Position numbers and translations under genes: made by a program. DNA of 64,000 nt, taken from contig JAABSH010000012.1 in assembly GCA_011390465.1 (NCBI GenBank), positions 23,695-87,694 of the forward strand, written 5' to 3'. This DNA is from Desulfobacteraceae bacterium (GTDB lineage Bacteria > Desulfobacterota > Desulfobacteria > Desulfobacterales > Desulfosalsimonadaceae). Below, piece after piece: positions 16,939 through 25,697 of the stretch (its first letter is position 1; each line of letters starts with the position of its first letter). The notes below the pieces were generated by a model that did no database searches, was not told the DNA's origin, and saw nothing but the letters and a program-made list of their open reading frames with translations.

Positions 16939-18333
16939 TTGCTTTTTAATTCAAGCATCGGCATCGATATAAATGACCATCAGGTGAGCATTGTTTACCT
17001 GAAGGGGTCTTTTAAGGGCATGCATCTGGCGGCAGAGACGGATTTTCATCCGGCGCGCGGCATGTCACAACCTGATACGTCCAAAAAGGATATTCAGAAA
17101 GAAACCATAGATTTTATAAATAATTTTGTCAAAACCGAAAAAATAGCCGCCGCAGATATGTTTATGGGGATTTCCGGAGATCAGGTGATGCTGCGGGAAA
17201 TTGAATTTCCCCTGGCAGTCCGGGAAAATCTCAGGACGACCCTGAGTTATGAAATCGAAAAGTATTTTCCCCTGCCGGCGGATGATGTTTATTTTGATTT
17301 TCATATCATTTCAGACGACAAGGAAACTGAAAAACTCCGGCTGCTGCTTGCAGCGGTAAAAAAAGATGTTTTTGCGCCTTATCTGGAAATTGCGGAACAG
17401 ATTGAAAACGGGATTTCCGGAATCAGCATCATGCCGGCGGCCCTGGTTAATTATTTTTTAAATGGCTGGCCAAAGCTTGAAAAACCGGTGTTGCTGTTTT
17501 ACTGGACAGGGTCGCGCTGTGAAATCGCGGTCGTCAAAAACAAGGCCCTGATTTACGGGAAATCAATGTCTGTGGCCGATATTCCCGTTGCGCCAGGTGA
17601 ATGGACCAAACAACAGGCCTTGAGCCTTCAGGAAATTTTCTGCGCAGATGAAACTGCCGGCATTGCGGTGTACGGTCTTCCCGCATCGGAACGGCCTGTT
17701 GAAGCTCTGCTGCCGGAATTAGAAATGATGTCTCCGGACCCGGCGACGCTTCAGAACGACCAGTTTATTCCTGCCTACGGGCTGGCCCTGAACGGCATCG
17801 GCGATGTTCCGGTGGAAATTAACCTGCTGCCGCCGGTGCTGCGCAAAAAACCGGATAAAACCGGTTTTTACACGATGATGGGGCTGATGGTTTTGGTGGT
17901 GCTGGTCTGCGGCATCTGGGCGGGCAGCCATATCGTGCGGCAACGGCAGGCACTGGCGCTGCTGGATGCGGACCTGGCCCGGTTGCGGTCCAGTGCGTCG
18001 GAAATCCAGCAGATTCAGACTGAAACCCTTGAAATGCAAAAAAATCTTGATTATATCCGTTCCCTGCGGCCGGGTAACGCTTTTGCCGTGGAACTTCTTA
18101 ACGAGGTCAGTTCGATTCTGCCGCTGGATGCATGGCTTACGGATTTTAAACTATCCGGCAACAAGATCAGCATTTATGGGGTGGCGGCGTCGGCCACGGA
18201 ACTTATCGCACTGCTGGAGGCATCGCCTTATCTTGCCAGGGCTGAATTTATTTCCACTATCCGCAAAGACCGGGACGGCCGGGAAGTGTTTCGCATCGGA
18301 TGTGTCGTACAGAATGGAGGGCATAAAAAATGA
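16939..18333 (+). CDS. gspL: GspL as PilM-PilN-type fusion (inner-membrane platform)
   Basis: The cytoplasmic half is an actin-like PilM domain: SSIGIDINDHQVSIVYL, later IEFPLAVRENLRTTLSYEIEKYFPL. After the segment VEINLLPPVLRKKPD a single membrane helix follows (about residues 314-334), then a PilN-like periplasmic coiled coil and ferredoxin-like fold. It recruits GspE to the membrane complex. The start is TTG at 16939 with GAGAGGA eight bases upstream; no ATG is better placed. Its TGA overlaps the gspM ATG. The domain layout is closer to type IV pilus PilM plus PilN than to Vibrio GspL. Confidence 0.85.
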   Translation: MLFNSSIGIDINDHQVSIVYLKGSFKGMHLAAETDFHPARGMSQPDTSKKDIQKETIDFINNFVKTEKIAAADMFMGISGDQVMLREIEFPLAVRENLRTTLSYEIEKYFPLPADDVYFDFHIISDDKETEKLRLLLAAVKKDVFAPYLEIAEQIENGISGISIMPAALVNYFLNGWPKLEKPVLLFYWTGSRCEIAVVKNKALIYGKSMSVADIPVAPGEWTKQQALSLQEIFCADETAGIAVYGLPASERPVEALLPELEMMSPDPATLQNDQFIPAYGLALNGIGDVPVEINLLPPVLRKKPDKTGFYTMMGLMVLVVLVCGIWAGSHIVRQRQALALLDADLARLRSSASEIQQIQTETLEMQKNLDYIRSLRPGNAFAVELLNEVSSILPLDAWLTDFKLSGNKISIYGVAASATELIALLEASPYLARAEFISTIRKDRDGREVFRIGCVVQNGGHKK

Positions 18334-18911
18334 TGTTTGACAATGTGGAAATGACCCGGGAACGAAAATTTATTCTGATTGCAGGGGCGGTTTTGCTGGT
18401 ACTGGGCGTGATTTACCGGTTCTGGCCGGCCATTGCATCTACGGTGTCGGTTGCCGATGAAATTGCCCTGAAAACGGAACATGTGGAAAAGTACCAACGG
18501 ATTGCGGCGCGCAAGGATCAGGTGGTAAAAGAAAACGCGGCTGTCCGTAAACAGTTCCGGCAAATGGAAAATCGCCTGCTCTCCGGATCCACCCCGAGTC
18601 TGGCTGCCGTGGAAATTCAGAACACCCTGAATACCATTGCTGAAAATGTTAACGTAAAGTTTTCCACCATGCGGGTGATGAAGCCGCCGGAAGATGAAAT
18701 CGCCGATTATATGCGGGTGCCGGTGCAGTTTTCCGTGGATCTGGATATTGTTCAGTTTAAGGATATGATTTACCAGATTGAAACCAGTTCCCGGCTGCTG
18801 CTGGTGGTGAGTGAGCTGGATATCCGCCAGCTGCGGTCCCGGGACGGATATCGCATCCGGTCTGTGGTCACGGTGGAGGGGGTAATGAAAGCCCCGGCGG
18901 TTGCCGGATAA
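18330..18911 (+). CDS. gspM: GspM / PilO-like platform protein
   Basis: A 193-residue protein with one N-terminal membrane helix (FILIAGAVLLVLGVIYRFWPAI), a periplasmic coiled coil (EHVEKYQRIAARKDQVVKENAAVRKQFRQMENRLL), and a C-terminal fold like T2SSM_b/PilO. It should pair with the PilN-like half of GspL. It overlaps gspL in an ATGA arrangement and precedes gspC by 27 bp. Confidence 0.82.
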   Translation: MMFDNVEMTRERKFILIAGAVLLVLGVIYRFWPAIASTVSVADEIALKTEHVEKYQRIAARKDQVVKENAAVRKQFRQMENRLLSGSTPSLAAVEIQNTLNTIAENVNVKFSTMRVMKPPEDEIADYMRVPVQFSVDLDIVQFKDMIYQIETSSRLLLVVSELDIRQLRSRDGYRIRSVVTVEGVMKAPAVAG

Positions 18912-18938
18912 AGCGCTGCGGCGGGGAAAGGACAAAAA

Positions 18939-19673
18939 ATGTTTTTAAATTCAAAAATCTGGCTGGTCAACGGGCTGCTGCTTCTTGCCCTGGGGATTGG
19001 CTGTGTAAAGATATGGGACGTGTGGCAGACACCATCAACGGTTTTGGCCGGCAGTAGTCCGGCCGCCAATGAAAAAACCGGCCGGGCGGTAAAATCAACG
19101 CCGGAGAAGCGTCTGGCCATTGACGCCCGTTACGCGGAGATTGTGGACCAGAATCTCTTTTCACCGGATCGTGCCCCGGCGCCGCCGCCACCGCCGGAAT
19201 CGGTGGAAGCGACACCGGAGCCTGAAGAAGTTAAAGCGGAAGTTCGGATTTCCGGTGAAAAAGTAGAACTCTATGGGGTTGTTATGCTGGATGAGTATAA
19301 AAAAGCCCTGACCAATGACCCGGCCGACCGGACGGTCCAGACCCGTTGGGTCAGTGAAGGCGATAAAATCGGAAATCTGGTGGTCCGGGAAATCTCCCAG
19401 GATACTGTTTTGCTCTCAGATGCGGAAAAGACCTACCGGGTGTTGTTGTATGATCCGAAAAAAATTGCAAAGTCCGGTTCGAAAACACCACACAGATCTC
19501 CGGAAAGCGGCAGTCCGCAAATTGTCAGTGCAGGAAGCGCTCCCCGGCAGGCCACATCCGGATCGCCAGCTGCAAAGACAGATAATGTTTCAAAACCAGC
19601 GGCATCAAATGATCAGGATGAATACGAAACGATTGTAACCCCGTTCGGTACAATTAAAAGAAAGAAGAGATGA
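18939..19673 (+). CDS. gspC: GspC-like inner-membrane linker lacking a PDZ domain
   Basis: A short cytoplasmic tail and one membrane helix (IWLVNGLLLLALGIGCVKIW), then a Pro/Glu-rich stretch (PAPPPPPESVEATPEPEEVKAEV). A homology-region-like domain follows (ELYGVVMLDEYKKALTN, VSEGDKIGNLVVREISQDTVLLSD), then a low-complexity Ser/Ala/Pro tail. This matches GspC's HR domain, which contacts secretin domain N0. No PDZ or coiled-coil specificity module follows. At 244 aa it is between GspC and GspP/PilP-like proteins. Its stop overlaps the gspD start. Confidence 0.75.
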   Translation: MFLNSKIWLVNGLLLLALGIGCVKIWDVWQTPSTVLAGSSPAANEKTGRAVKSTPEKRLAIDARYAEIVDQNLFSPDRAPAPPPPPESVEATPEPEEVKAEVRISGEKVELYGVVMLDEYKKALTNDPADRTVQTRWVSEGDKIGNLVVREISQDTVLLSDAEKTYRVLLYDPKKIAKSGSKTPHRSPESGSPQIVSAGSAPRQATSGSPAAKTDNVSKPAASNDQDEYETIVTPFGTIKRKKR

Positions 19674-21700
19674 TAGTGAAAAAAAATAAAATCAAGCAAT
19701 TACTGGTTGGTGTGGGATGTGCGCTCATGGTGACGGCCCTCAGTGTTGGCGGGTTTTTGCAGCCGGCATTTGCGGCGCCCGAGGAAGTTGGGGAATCAGG
19801 TGATGCCGCTGGCCAGGCAGATGCGTCAGTGCTGAGCGAAAACGGAAAGCTCGTGCTGAATTTTGACAATGCCGATTTGGTGGAGGTCATCCGGACCCTG
19901 GCGGATCTTCTGGGGATCAATTACATGGTGGATACCGGGGTGGGCGGCAAGGTGACCATTCATACAGCCGGTGAATTGACCCGGGAGGATCTCTTTCCTG
20001 TTTTTTACCAGGTATTGGAGATCAACGGGATGACAGCGGTAAAAGACAAGGATATTTATAAAATAGTTCCCCTGAAAGACGCCTCCCGGCGACCGGTTAT
20101 CATGTCCCGGATCGGGGCCAAAGAAAGCATCCCCCCTGATGAACGGGTGATTATCCAGGTGATTCCCCTGGCCTCTCTGGCGGCGCCTGAAATGACCAAG
20201 CTGCTCACGCCTTTTCTTTCAGCGGAAGGAACAATCGTATCTCAGGACAGCCGCAACCTTCTGGTGGTGGTGGACCGGGCCGAAAATATCGACAAGATTC
20301 TGCGGCTGGTGCGGGTGTTTGACACGGATGTGTTTGAAAAAGTGGATTATCGTTTTTATCCCCTGTCCTACAGCGATGTGGAAGAGATGGTAAAAATCAT
20401 CAATGACTTTTTTGTGCCGTTTGGGGATGCCGTGAAAACCACCACCAGCCTGATTCCTATCATTCGGTTGAATACGCTTCTGGTGGTCAGCAGCAATGAA
20501 AAAGTGTTCGATATGGTGACGGCTTTTTTAGATGATTATGATGTCCCGAGCCTGAACACGGAACCCAGTGTTTATGTTTATCCCCTTGTGAACGGCAGAG
20601 CCGAAGATATCGCCGATATTCTGGGACAGGTGTTTTCCGGAAAAAACGCCGATGATAAAAATCAGTGGAATTCCCAGGTTTCGGCCGCCACCCGAAATCC
20701 TCTGGGAAAAGCGGCAAAAGCCGAAAAATCCGCGGCTGCTCCGGCTTCAGCCGAATCTGCGCCGATGGCAGCAGGAGCAGACAGCTCCATCGGCTCTGGC
20801 ACCTTGCGGGGTGAAATCAATATTACGGAAGATAAAAGCAGAAATGCCCTTATTATCGAGGCAACGCCGGGGGATTATCAGATAGTAAAAAAATTACTGC
20901 AAAAATTGGATGTTATGCCCCGCCAGGTGCTTATTGAAGTGACATTTGCGGAAATTACCCTGGATGAATCCACTGCCATGGGCGTGGAATGGGCGTATAA
21001 TAAGGGCGATGCCAATTTAAGCACCAGCCTCATGAAAGCCACCATGGGAGATTCCGGGCTGAATTTCACCATTGGCAATCCAGACCGGTGGACCGCGGCC
21101 CTGTCCGCCCTGGCCACGGAAAACAAGGTCAATATTTTATCCAATCCTTCGGTTATGGCATCCAACAGCCTGCCGGCCAATATTGATATTTCCCAGGAAA
21201 TTCCCATTGCCAGTTCCCAGTATCAGTACACCACCGGAGATGATGCGCTTCTGGAAACCGATATTCAATACCGGGACACCGGAATCATGCTGTCGGTAAC
21301 GCCCAATATCAATGAAAACGGGCTGGTGACCATGGAAATCGATCAGGAAATCAGCGAGCAGGCATCCAATGTGTCTGTGGGGGGAAAAGATTACCCCTCA
21401 TTTTTTAAACGCAGCACCGCCACAACCCTCACGGTGCAAAGCGGCCAGACCATTGCCATCGGCGGCCTGATTCGGGAGACCGTATCTGACGGGTCCTCCG
21501 GTACTCCCTGGTTTGTCAGAATCCCGATCATCGGTTTTTTGTTCGGCCAGACATCGGATTCCATTTCAAAAACAGAACTGGTAATTTTAATTTCACCTTA
21601 TGTCATTGCCACTCCGGATGACGTGGACGTGGTAACCCGGGAGTTCCAGGCCAGAATTACGGGCCTGTCAACGGACGTGAAAGAATCGGGCCAGCGGTAA
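19670..21700 (+). CDS. gspD: Secretin GspD (outer-membrane channel)
   Basis: A 676-residue precursor with a signal peptide (MIVKKNKIKQLLVGVG... ending FAAP). Then come the N0 domain (LNFDNADLVEVIRTLADLLGINYMVD), N1-N3 repeats with VYPLVNGRAEDIADILGQVF, and a secretin core from about residue 415 with QVLIEVTFAEITLDESTAMGVEW, VNILSNPSVMASNS and FLFGQTSDSISKTELVILISPYVI. It forms the outer-membrane gate. The linker between N3 halves is Ala-rich. No S-domain pilotin-binding extension is obvious after the core, and no pilotin gene follows. It is the last gsp gene here; gspO (prepilin peptidase) is absent from the window. Confidence 0.95.
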   Translation: MIVKKNKIKQLLVGVGCALMVTALSVGGFLQPAFAAPEEVGESGDAAGQADASVLSENGKLVLNFDNADLVEVIRTLADLLGINYMVDTGVGGKVTIHTAGELTREDLFPVFYQVLEINGMTAVKDKDIYKIVPLKDASRRPVIMSRIGAKESIPPDERVIIQVIPLASLAAPEMTKLLTPFLSAEGTIVSQDSRNLLVVVDRAENIDKILRLVRVFDTDVFEKVDYRFYPLSYSDVEEMVKIINDFFVPFGDAVKTTTSLIPIIRLNTLLVVSSNEKVFDMVTAFLDDYDVPSLNTEPSVYVYPLVNGRAEDIADILGQVFSGKNADDKNQWNSQVSAATRNPLGKAAKAEKSAAAPASAESAPMAAGADSSIGSGTLRGEINITEDKSRNALIIEATPGDYQIVKKLLQKLDVMPRQVLIEVTFAEITLDESTAMGVEWAYNKGDANLSTSLMKATMGDSGLNFTIGNPDRWTAALSALATENKVNILSNPSVMASNSLPANIDISQEIPIASSQYQYTTGDDALLETDIQYRDTGIMLSVTPNINENGLVTMEIDQEISEQASNVSVGGKDYPSFFKRSTATTLTVQSGQTIAIGGLIRETVSDGSSGTPWFVRIPIIGFLFGQTSDSISKTELVILISPYVIATPDDVDVVTREFQARITGLSTDVKESGQR

Positions 21701-21741
21701 CGGCATGGGATGTCTGATAAAGATTTAGCTGAACCGGCCTT

Positions 21742-22710
21742 ATGAAATTTTCCTGCACGGCAAATAAACGGCTCCTTTATTTTGTGGCAGTGTTCGTGCT
21801 GATGTGGAGTTTTGCCGGCTTTGCCCATTGCCGGGAACCTGAAACCCACCGGATTTTCCTTTTTGTTTCAAAAAATATCAAACCCTATGTGGAAGCGGTG
21901 GACGGCTTTCGCAGCGGACTTGAAGCTCCTGCTATCGCATTGCCAGATGTAAATCTCGAAGTCATCATGCTGGATCGCTACACTGAGGCATCTTTGGTGG
22001 ATCTGGCAGGCCGAATGGCCAATCAGGCAGATATCCGGCTTGCGGCAGCCGTAGGACCTGAGGCGGCGGCTTTTGTCTGGGAAACATTTCCCGGGCCAAG
22101 CGTTGAAAAAATGTATTTTCTGATTCTAAATCCGGAAAAAGTCATCCCGGGCATCTCCCCGGCCGCCGGCGTTTCCCTGAATATCCCGCCACCTGATCAA
22201 TTGCGGCTGATTCATAAAAGCCTTTCCCCTGTGTCCCGGGTGGGGCTTTTTTATGATCCTGCCCATAACACGGATTTTTTTACAGCAGCGGCCGCTGCCT
22301 CTCTGGAACTGGACATCACTCTGGTGCCGCTGGCGGTAGGTTCCAAAAAGGATATACCCTTTCTGCTGGAAGAATGCTGGGATTCTATTGATTGTGTCTG
22401 GTTGATACCGGATCGCACGGTCATATCGGAAAGCATTGCCCAGTATATTATCAAACAGGCGGTATTGAAAAAAGTGCCGGTTGTGGGATACAACCGGTTT
22501 TTTTATGATTCCGGCGCGGCCGCAGCCTTTGTTTTTGACTATGCGGATCTCGGCCGCCAGGCCGCGGGCCTGGCAATGGATATGTTGCGGGGCCGGGCCA
22601 GGGGGAAGGTGTCTCCGATGTTCCATGTCTGGTTGAACGCATCGGTTTTTCAAAAAACAGGCATTCCCCTGCCGGAACCCGTAGAACTGCCGCTGAAGGT
22701 GGGCCCGTGA
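21742..22710 (+). CDS. ABC-type substrate-binding protein (PF04392-like), probable sensory partner
   Basis: A 322-residue periplasmic protein with signal peptide (RLLYFVAVFVLMWSFAGFAHC) and a two-lobed periplasmic-binding fold of the ABC_sub_bind type: FVSKNIKPYVEAVDGFRSGL, RVGLFYDPAHNT, VPVVGYNRFFYDSGAAAAFVFDYADLGRQAAGLAMDMLRG. No permease or ATPase gene follows. Instead it overlaps the start of a histidine kinase gene by four bases (GTGA), so a ligand-sensing role for the kinase is more likely than transport. The cysteine at the signal-peptide end (FAHC) could make it a lipoprotein, although the box is not canonical. Confidence 0.82.
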   Translation: MKFSCTANKRLLYFVAVFVLMWSFAGFAHCREPETHRIFLFVSKNIKPYVEAVDGFRSGLEAPAIALPDVNLEVIMLDRYTEASLVDLAGRMANQADIRLAAAVGPEAAAFVWETFPGPSVEKMYFLILNPEKVIPGISPAAGVSLNIPPPDQLRLIHKSLSPVSRVGLFYDPAHNTDFFTAAAAASLELDITLVPLAVGSKKDIPFLLEECWDSIDCVWLIPDRTVISESIAQYIIKQAVLKKVPVVGYNRFFYDSGAAAAFVFDYADLGRQAAGLAMDMLRGRARGKVSPMFHVWLNASVFQKTGIPLPEPVELPLKVGP

Positions 22711-24143
22711 AACGGCCCGGCATCCACGCAAGACTTCTGGTCACGGCGTTTCTGGTGATCAGCCTGACGGCCTTTGCGTTGGGCACCCTTGGGGTGAAAA
22801 TGTTTCATGATTTTGCCCAGGACCGGTTTGTGGACCGGTTTGAATTTCTGGCCCGGTATCTGGCGCTTAATTCAGAACTGGGCATTTTGATTGACCAGCG
22901 GACCATGCTGGTCCAATTGGCCGAAAACCTGCTGGCGGAAGCAGATGTGGCCCGGGTGGAGATACAAAACAATGCCGGGGATATGCTGGCCCAGGCTGCC
23001 AGGGATCTTCCCCGGCCCCATGGATCGGTGACGGCCGCGGTTCGTCTGAAGGCAACCAGCGAGGAAGGCCAGGCATTTGGATGGTCGTTTCCCTCTGCTG
23101 TGAACGGGGGGGCTTCGGATGTGATCGGTAATGTCCGGATTGTTTACAGCACCTACCAGATCAACCGTCTGCTGAAAGCCCTGACGGTCCGGTATCTGTG
23201 GCTGACCGCGGGACTGGCCGGATTATGTCTGGTGATTTTTTATGTTATTTCCCGGTCCCTGGTGGCGCCGCTCACCCGGTTGGCCCAGACCGCCCGGAAA
23301 GTCGGGGAAGGGGAGCTTCAGCGGCGGATGATGCCGGGCAATGTTCCGGAAACCCGGGAAGTGTCCCTGGCGTTCAATGCCATGCTGGATTCCCTGGAGC
23401 GGGGCCGGCGGGCAGTGGAAGAAGCCCAGCAGGAAATGGCCCGGCAGAATCTGCTGGCCGAGATGGGAAAATTTTCCATGATGATCGCCCATGAACTTAA
23501 AAATCCCTTAGGGATTATTAAAAGTTCTTTTGATCTTTTGAAAAAAGATCCCGCTGATCCTGCCAATGCCATCCTTGTGGCGTACATTGACGAGGAGATC
23601 CTCCGGATCAACGGCCTGATTGAGGACTTTCTGTCTTTTGCCAAACCGTCCAAACCGTCTTTCCGGGTGGTGGATGCCAACAGCATGCTGCGGGACTGTG
23701 TTGAGCGGTTTGGAAGGATGGACACGGCCCGGGAGATTATGTTTAAAGAAAATGTGCCGGATGTATCGTGCCTGTCGTATCTGGATCCGGATTTATTCCG
23801 GCGGGCCATTGATAATATTTTAAAAAATGCGGTAGAAGCCTGCGAAGAGCGGGGCACGATTTTTGTGGATGCAGTGTGCGGGGAAGAATCGTGGCGGGTG
23901 GAAATCAGCGATGACGGATGCGGCATACCGGAAGAGGTAATGGAAAAAATTTTCAATCCGTTTGTTACCACCCGGACCAAAGGCACGGGGCTGGGGCTGG
24001 CGTACACCGCCCAGGTGATTCAGGCCCACAACGGCACCATCCAGGTGCGGAACCGGAAGGCAAAAGGCGCCTGTTTTACCGTTGAAATCCCCAGAGAGCC
24101 CAAAATGATTGATTTGTTTGAGCAAGATGACGTAAGAAGGTAG
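22707..24143 (+). CDS. Membrane sensor histidine kinase
   Basis: A 478-residue kinase. TM1 is at about 8-30 and a periplasmic sensor domain runs to about 150. TM2 (YLWLTAGLAGLCLVIFYVISRSLV) and a HAMP domain follow, then DHp with FSMMIAHELKNPLGIIKSSF (phospho-His in HELKNP). The HATPase has DPDLFRRAIDNILKNAVEA (N box), SDDGCGIPEE (G1), FNPFVTTRTKGTGLGL (F/G2). Translation starts at GTG 22707, overlapping the previous stop. It should signal to the NtrC-type regulator 94 bp downstream. Confidence 0.94.
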   Translation: MKRPGIHARLLVTAFLVISLTAFALGTLGVKMFHDFAQDRFVDRFEFLARYLALNSELGILIDQRTMLVQLAENLLAEADVARVEIQNNAGDMLAQAARDLPRPHGSVTAAVRLKATSEEGQAFGWSFPSAVNGGASDVIGNVRIVYSTYQINRLLKALTVRYLWLTAGLAGLCLVIFYVISRSLVAPLTRLAQTARKVGEGELQRRMMPGNVPETREVSLAFNAMLDSLERGRRAVEEAQQEMARQNLLAEMGKFSMMIAHELKNPLGIIKSSFDLLKKDPADPANAILVAYIDEEILRINGLIEDFLSFAKPSKPSFRVVDANSMLRDCVERFGRMDTAREIMFKENVPDVSCLSYLDPDLFRRAIDNILKNAVEACEERGTIFVDAVCGEESWRVEISDDGCGIPEEVMEKIFNPFVTTRTKGTGLGLAYTAQVIQAHNGTIQVRNRKAKGACFTVEIPREPKMIDLFEQDDVRR

Positions 24144-24164
24144 GGCAGGCCCACCGTGCCTGCC
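24144..24164. repeat. Small REP-like hairpin GGCAGGC-N7-GCCTGCC
   Basis: Perfect 7-bp inverted repeat with a 7-base loop immediately after the kinase stop. It resembles widespread GTAGGGCAGGC... intergenic repeats. Without a T-run it is not a canonical terminator. Confidence 0.55.
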
Positions 24165-24237
24165 TGAAAAACAGGATGAAGTTACGGTGCTGTAAAGCAC
24201 ATATTGGTTTGATACAGATGACGTGGGTGAGTCAGTC

Positions 24238-25593
24238 ATGGCATATATTTTAGTTGTTGATGATGAAGAAAAAATGCAGCACCTGCTGTCCATTATGCTG
24301 GGCCGGCAGGGGTACAGTGTGGACCGGGCCGGGGATGGTGTTAAAGCCCTTGAAATGATAAAGGAAAATCCCTATGATCTCGTGATATCCGATATCCGGA
24401 TGCCCAAAATGGACGGCATGACCCTTCTCTCTGAGATGAAAACGGCGGATATTTGCTGCCCCGTGGTGTTCATCACCGCGTTTGCCACGGTTGATTCCGC
24501 GGTGGACGCCATGCGGCAGGGGGTGGCCGATTATATCACCAAGCCTTTTGACGAGGAGCGGATTCTGCTGACCGTGGAGCGCACCCTGGGCATTTCCCGG
24601 ATAATTGCGGAAAACAGAGAATTAAAACAGCAGTTGCTGGATGTTTCCGGGGGCCGGGAAATTGTGTATGTATCCAAAGAAATGGCCCGGGTTATGGAAA
24701 ACGCCGCAAAGGTGGCGGCCGCGGAAACGGCAGTGCTTATCACCGGCGAATCCGGCACTGGAAAAGAAGTGGTGGCGGCGTATATCCACCAGTCCAGCCA
24801 CCGGGCGAAAAGCCGGTTTGTACCGGTCAATTGCGCGGCCATCTCCCCCAATCTTGTGGAATCGGAACTTTTCGGGTATGAAAAAGGGGCGTTTACCGGC
24901 GCGGATCGCCGCACCAAGGGAAAATTTGAGTATGCCAACGGCGGCACATTGTTTCTGGATGAAATCGGGGATCTGCCCCTGGAAGCCCAGGCAAAACTTT
25001 TGCGGGCGCTTCAGGAAAAAAAGGTCCAGCGAGTCGGGGGGAATGAGGAAATTCCCCTGGATGTCCGTATCCTTTGCGCCACCAATCAAGATCTGGCCGG
25101 TCTGGTCAAAAAAGGGACCTTTCGCCAGGATTTGTATTACCGAATCAATGTGTTTCCCATTGAAACGCCGCCACTGCGGGATCGTATTGATGATATCGTT
25201 CCCCTGGCGGAATATTTCTTAGGTCAGCTCTCAGAGGGCCGGGAGATCGGGTTTACCGACGGTGCGGTCCGGACCCTGCAGTCCTACAACTGGCCGGGAA
25301 ACGTGCGGGAGCTGGCCAATGCCATGGAGCGGGTGATGATTCTTGCCGGCAGTGACGGCCGGGTGACCGCTGAAACCCTGTCATTTTTGCGGGCCGGGGC
25401 AAACGGGTGCGGGGCCTTTGAAGACCTGGCCCTGCCGCCGGAAGGGATTTCCCTGGAAAAACTCCAGTATAACCTGGCGCGAAGGGCCATGGAACAGACG
25501 GGCAATAACCAGTCCGCCGCCGCCACTCTTTTGGGGTTGACCCGGGCAAAGTTCCGGGTGCTGTTAAGGCAGGCGGAGGAGAATGATGAATAA
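24238..25593 (+). CDS. Sigma-54-dependent response regulator (NtrC family)
   Basis: A receiver domain (ILVVDDEEKMQ, phosphoacceptor Asp in LVISDIRMPKMDG, about residue 52, TAFAT, and KPFDEE) is followed by an AAA+ domain. It has Walker A GESGTGKE, the sigma-54 contact loop GAFTGA intact, Walker [12 protein letters not shown] and an Arg finger region. A Fis-type HTH ends the protein (NNQSAAATLLGLTRAKFRVLLRQ). I use ATG 24238 (MAYILVVDDE), with GGGTGAG seven bases upstream, rather than GTG 24223. It should activate sigma-54 promoters in response to the upstream kinase. Confidence 0.95.
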   Translation: MAYILVVDDEEKMQHLLSIMLGRQGYSVDRAGDGVKALEMIKENPYDLVISDIRMPKMDGMTLLSEMKTADICCPVVFITAFATVDSAVDAMRQGVADYITKPFDEERILLTVERTLGISRIIAENRELKQQLLDVSGGREIVYVSKEMARVMENAAKVAAAETAVLITGESGTGKEVVAAYIHQSSHRAKSRFVPVNCAAISPNLVESELFGYEKGAFTGADRRTKGKFEYANGGTLFLDEIGDLPLEAQAKLLRALQEKKVQRVGGNEEIPLDVRILCATNQDLAGLVKKGTFRQDLYYRINVFPIETPPLRDRIDDIVPLAEYFLGQLSEGREIGFTDGAVRTLQSYNWPGNVRELANAMERVMILAGSDGRVTAETLSFLRAGANGCGAFEDLALPPEGISLEKLQYNLARRAMEQTGNNQSAAATLLGLTRAKFRVLLRQAEENDE

Positions 25594-25602
25594 TGAATTA
25601 CG

Positions 25603-25697
25603 AATATCGAACAAGGAATGATGAATGTTGAAGTGGAGTCATAGGCCAGGCAGTGTAAACTTCGTCATTCGACATTCGGTGTTCAAAATTCGATATT
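25603..25697. repeat. TTCGA-type imperfect inverted repeat
   Basis: Left arm aatatcgaacaaggaatg... (25603-25634) and right arm ...tgttcaaaattcgatatt (25659-25697) are imperfect reverse complements separated by 24 bases. They occupy most of the gap between the regulator and the TonB receptor gene. The words resemble those at 396-434. Confidence 0.7.
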
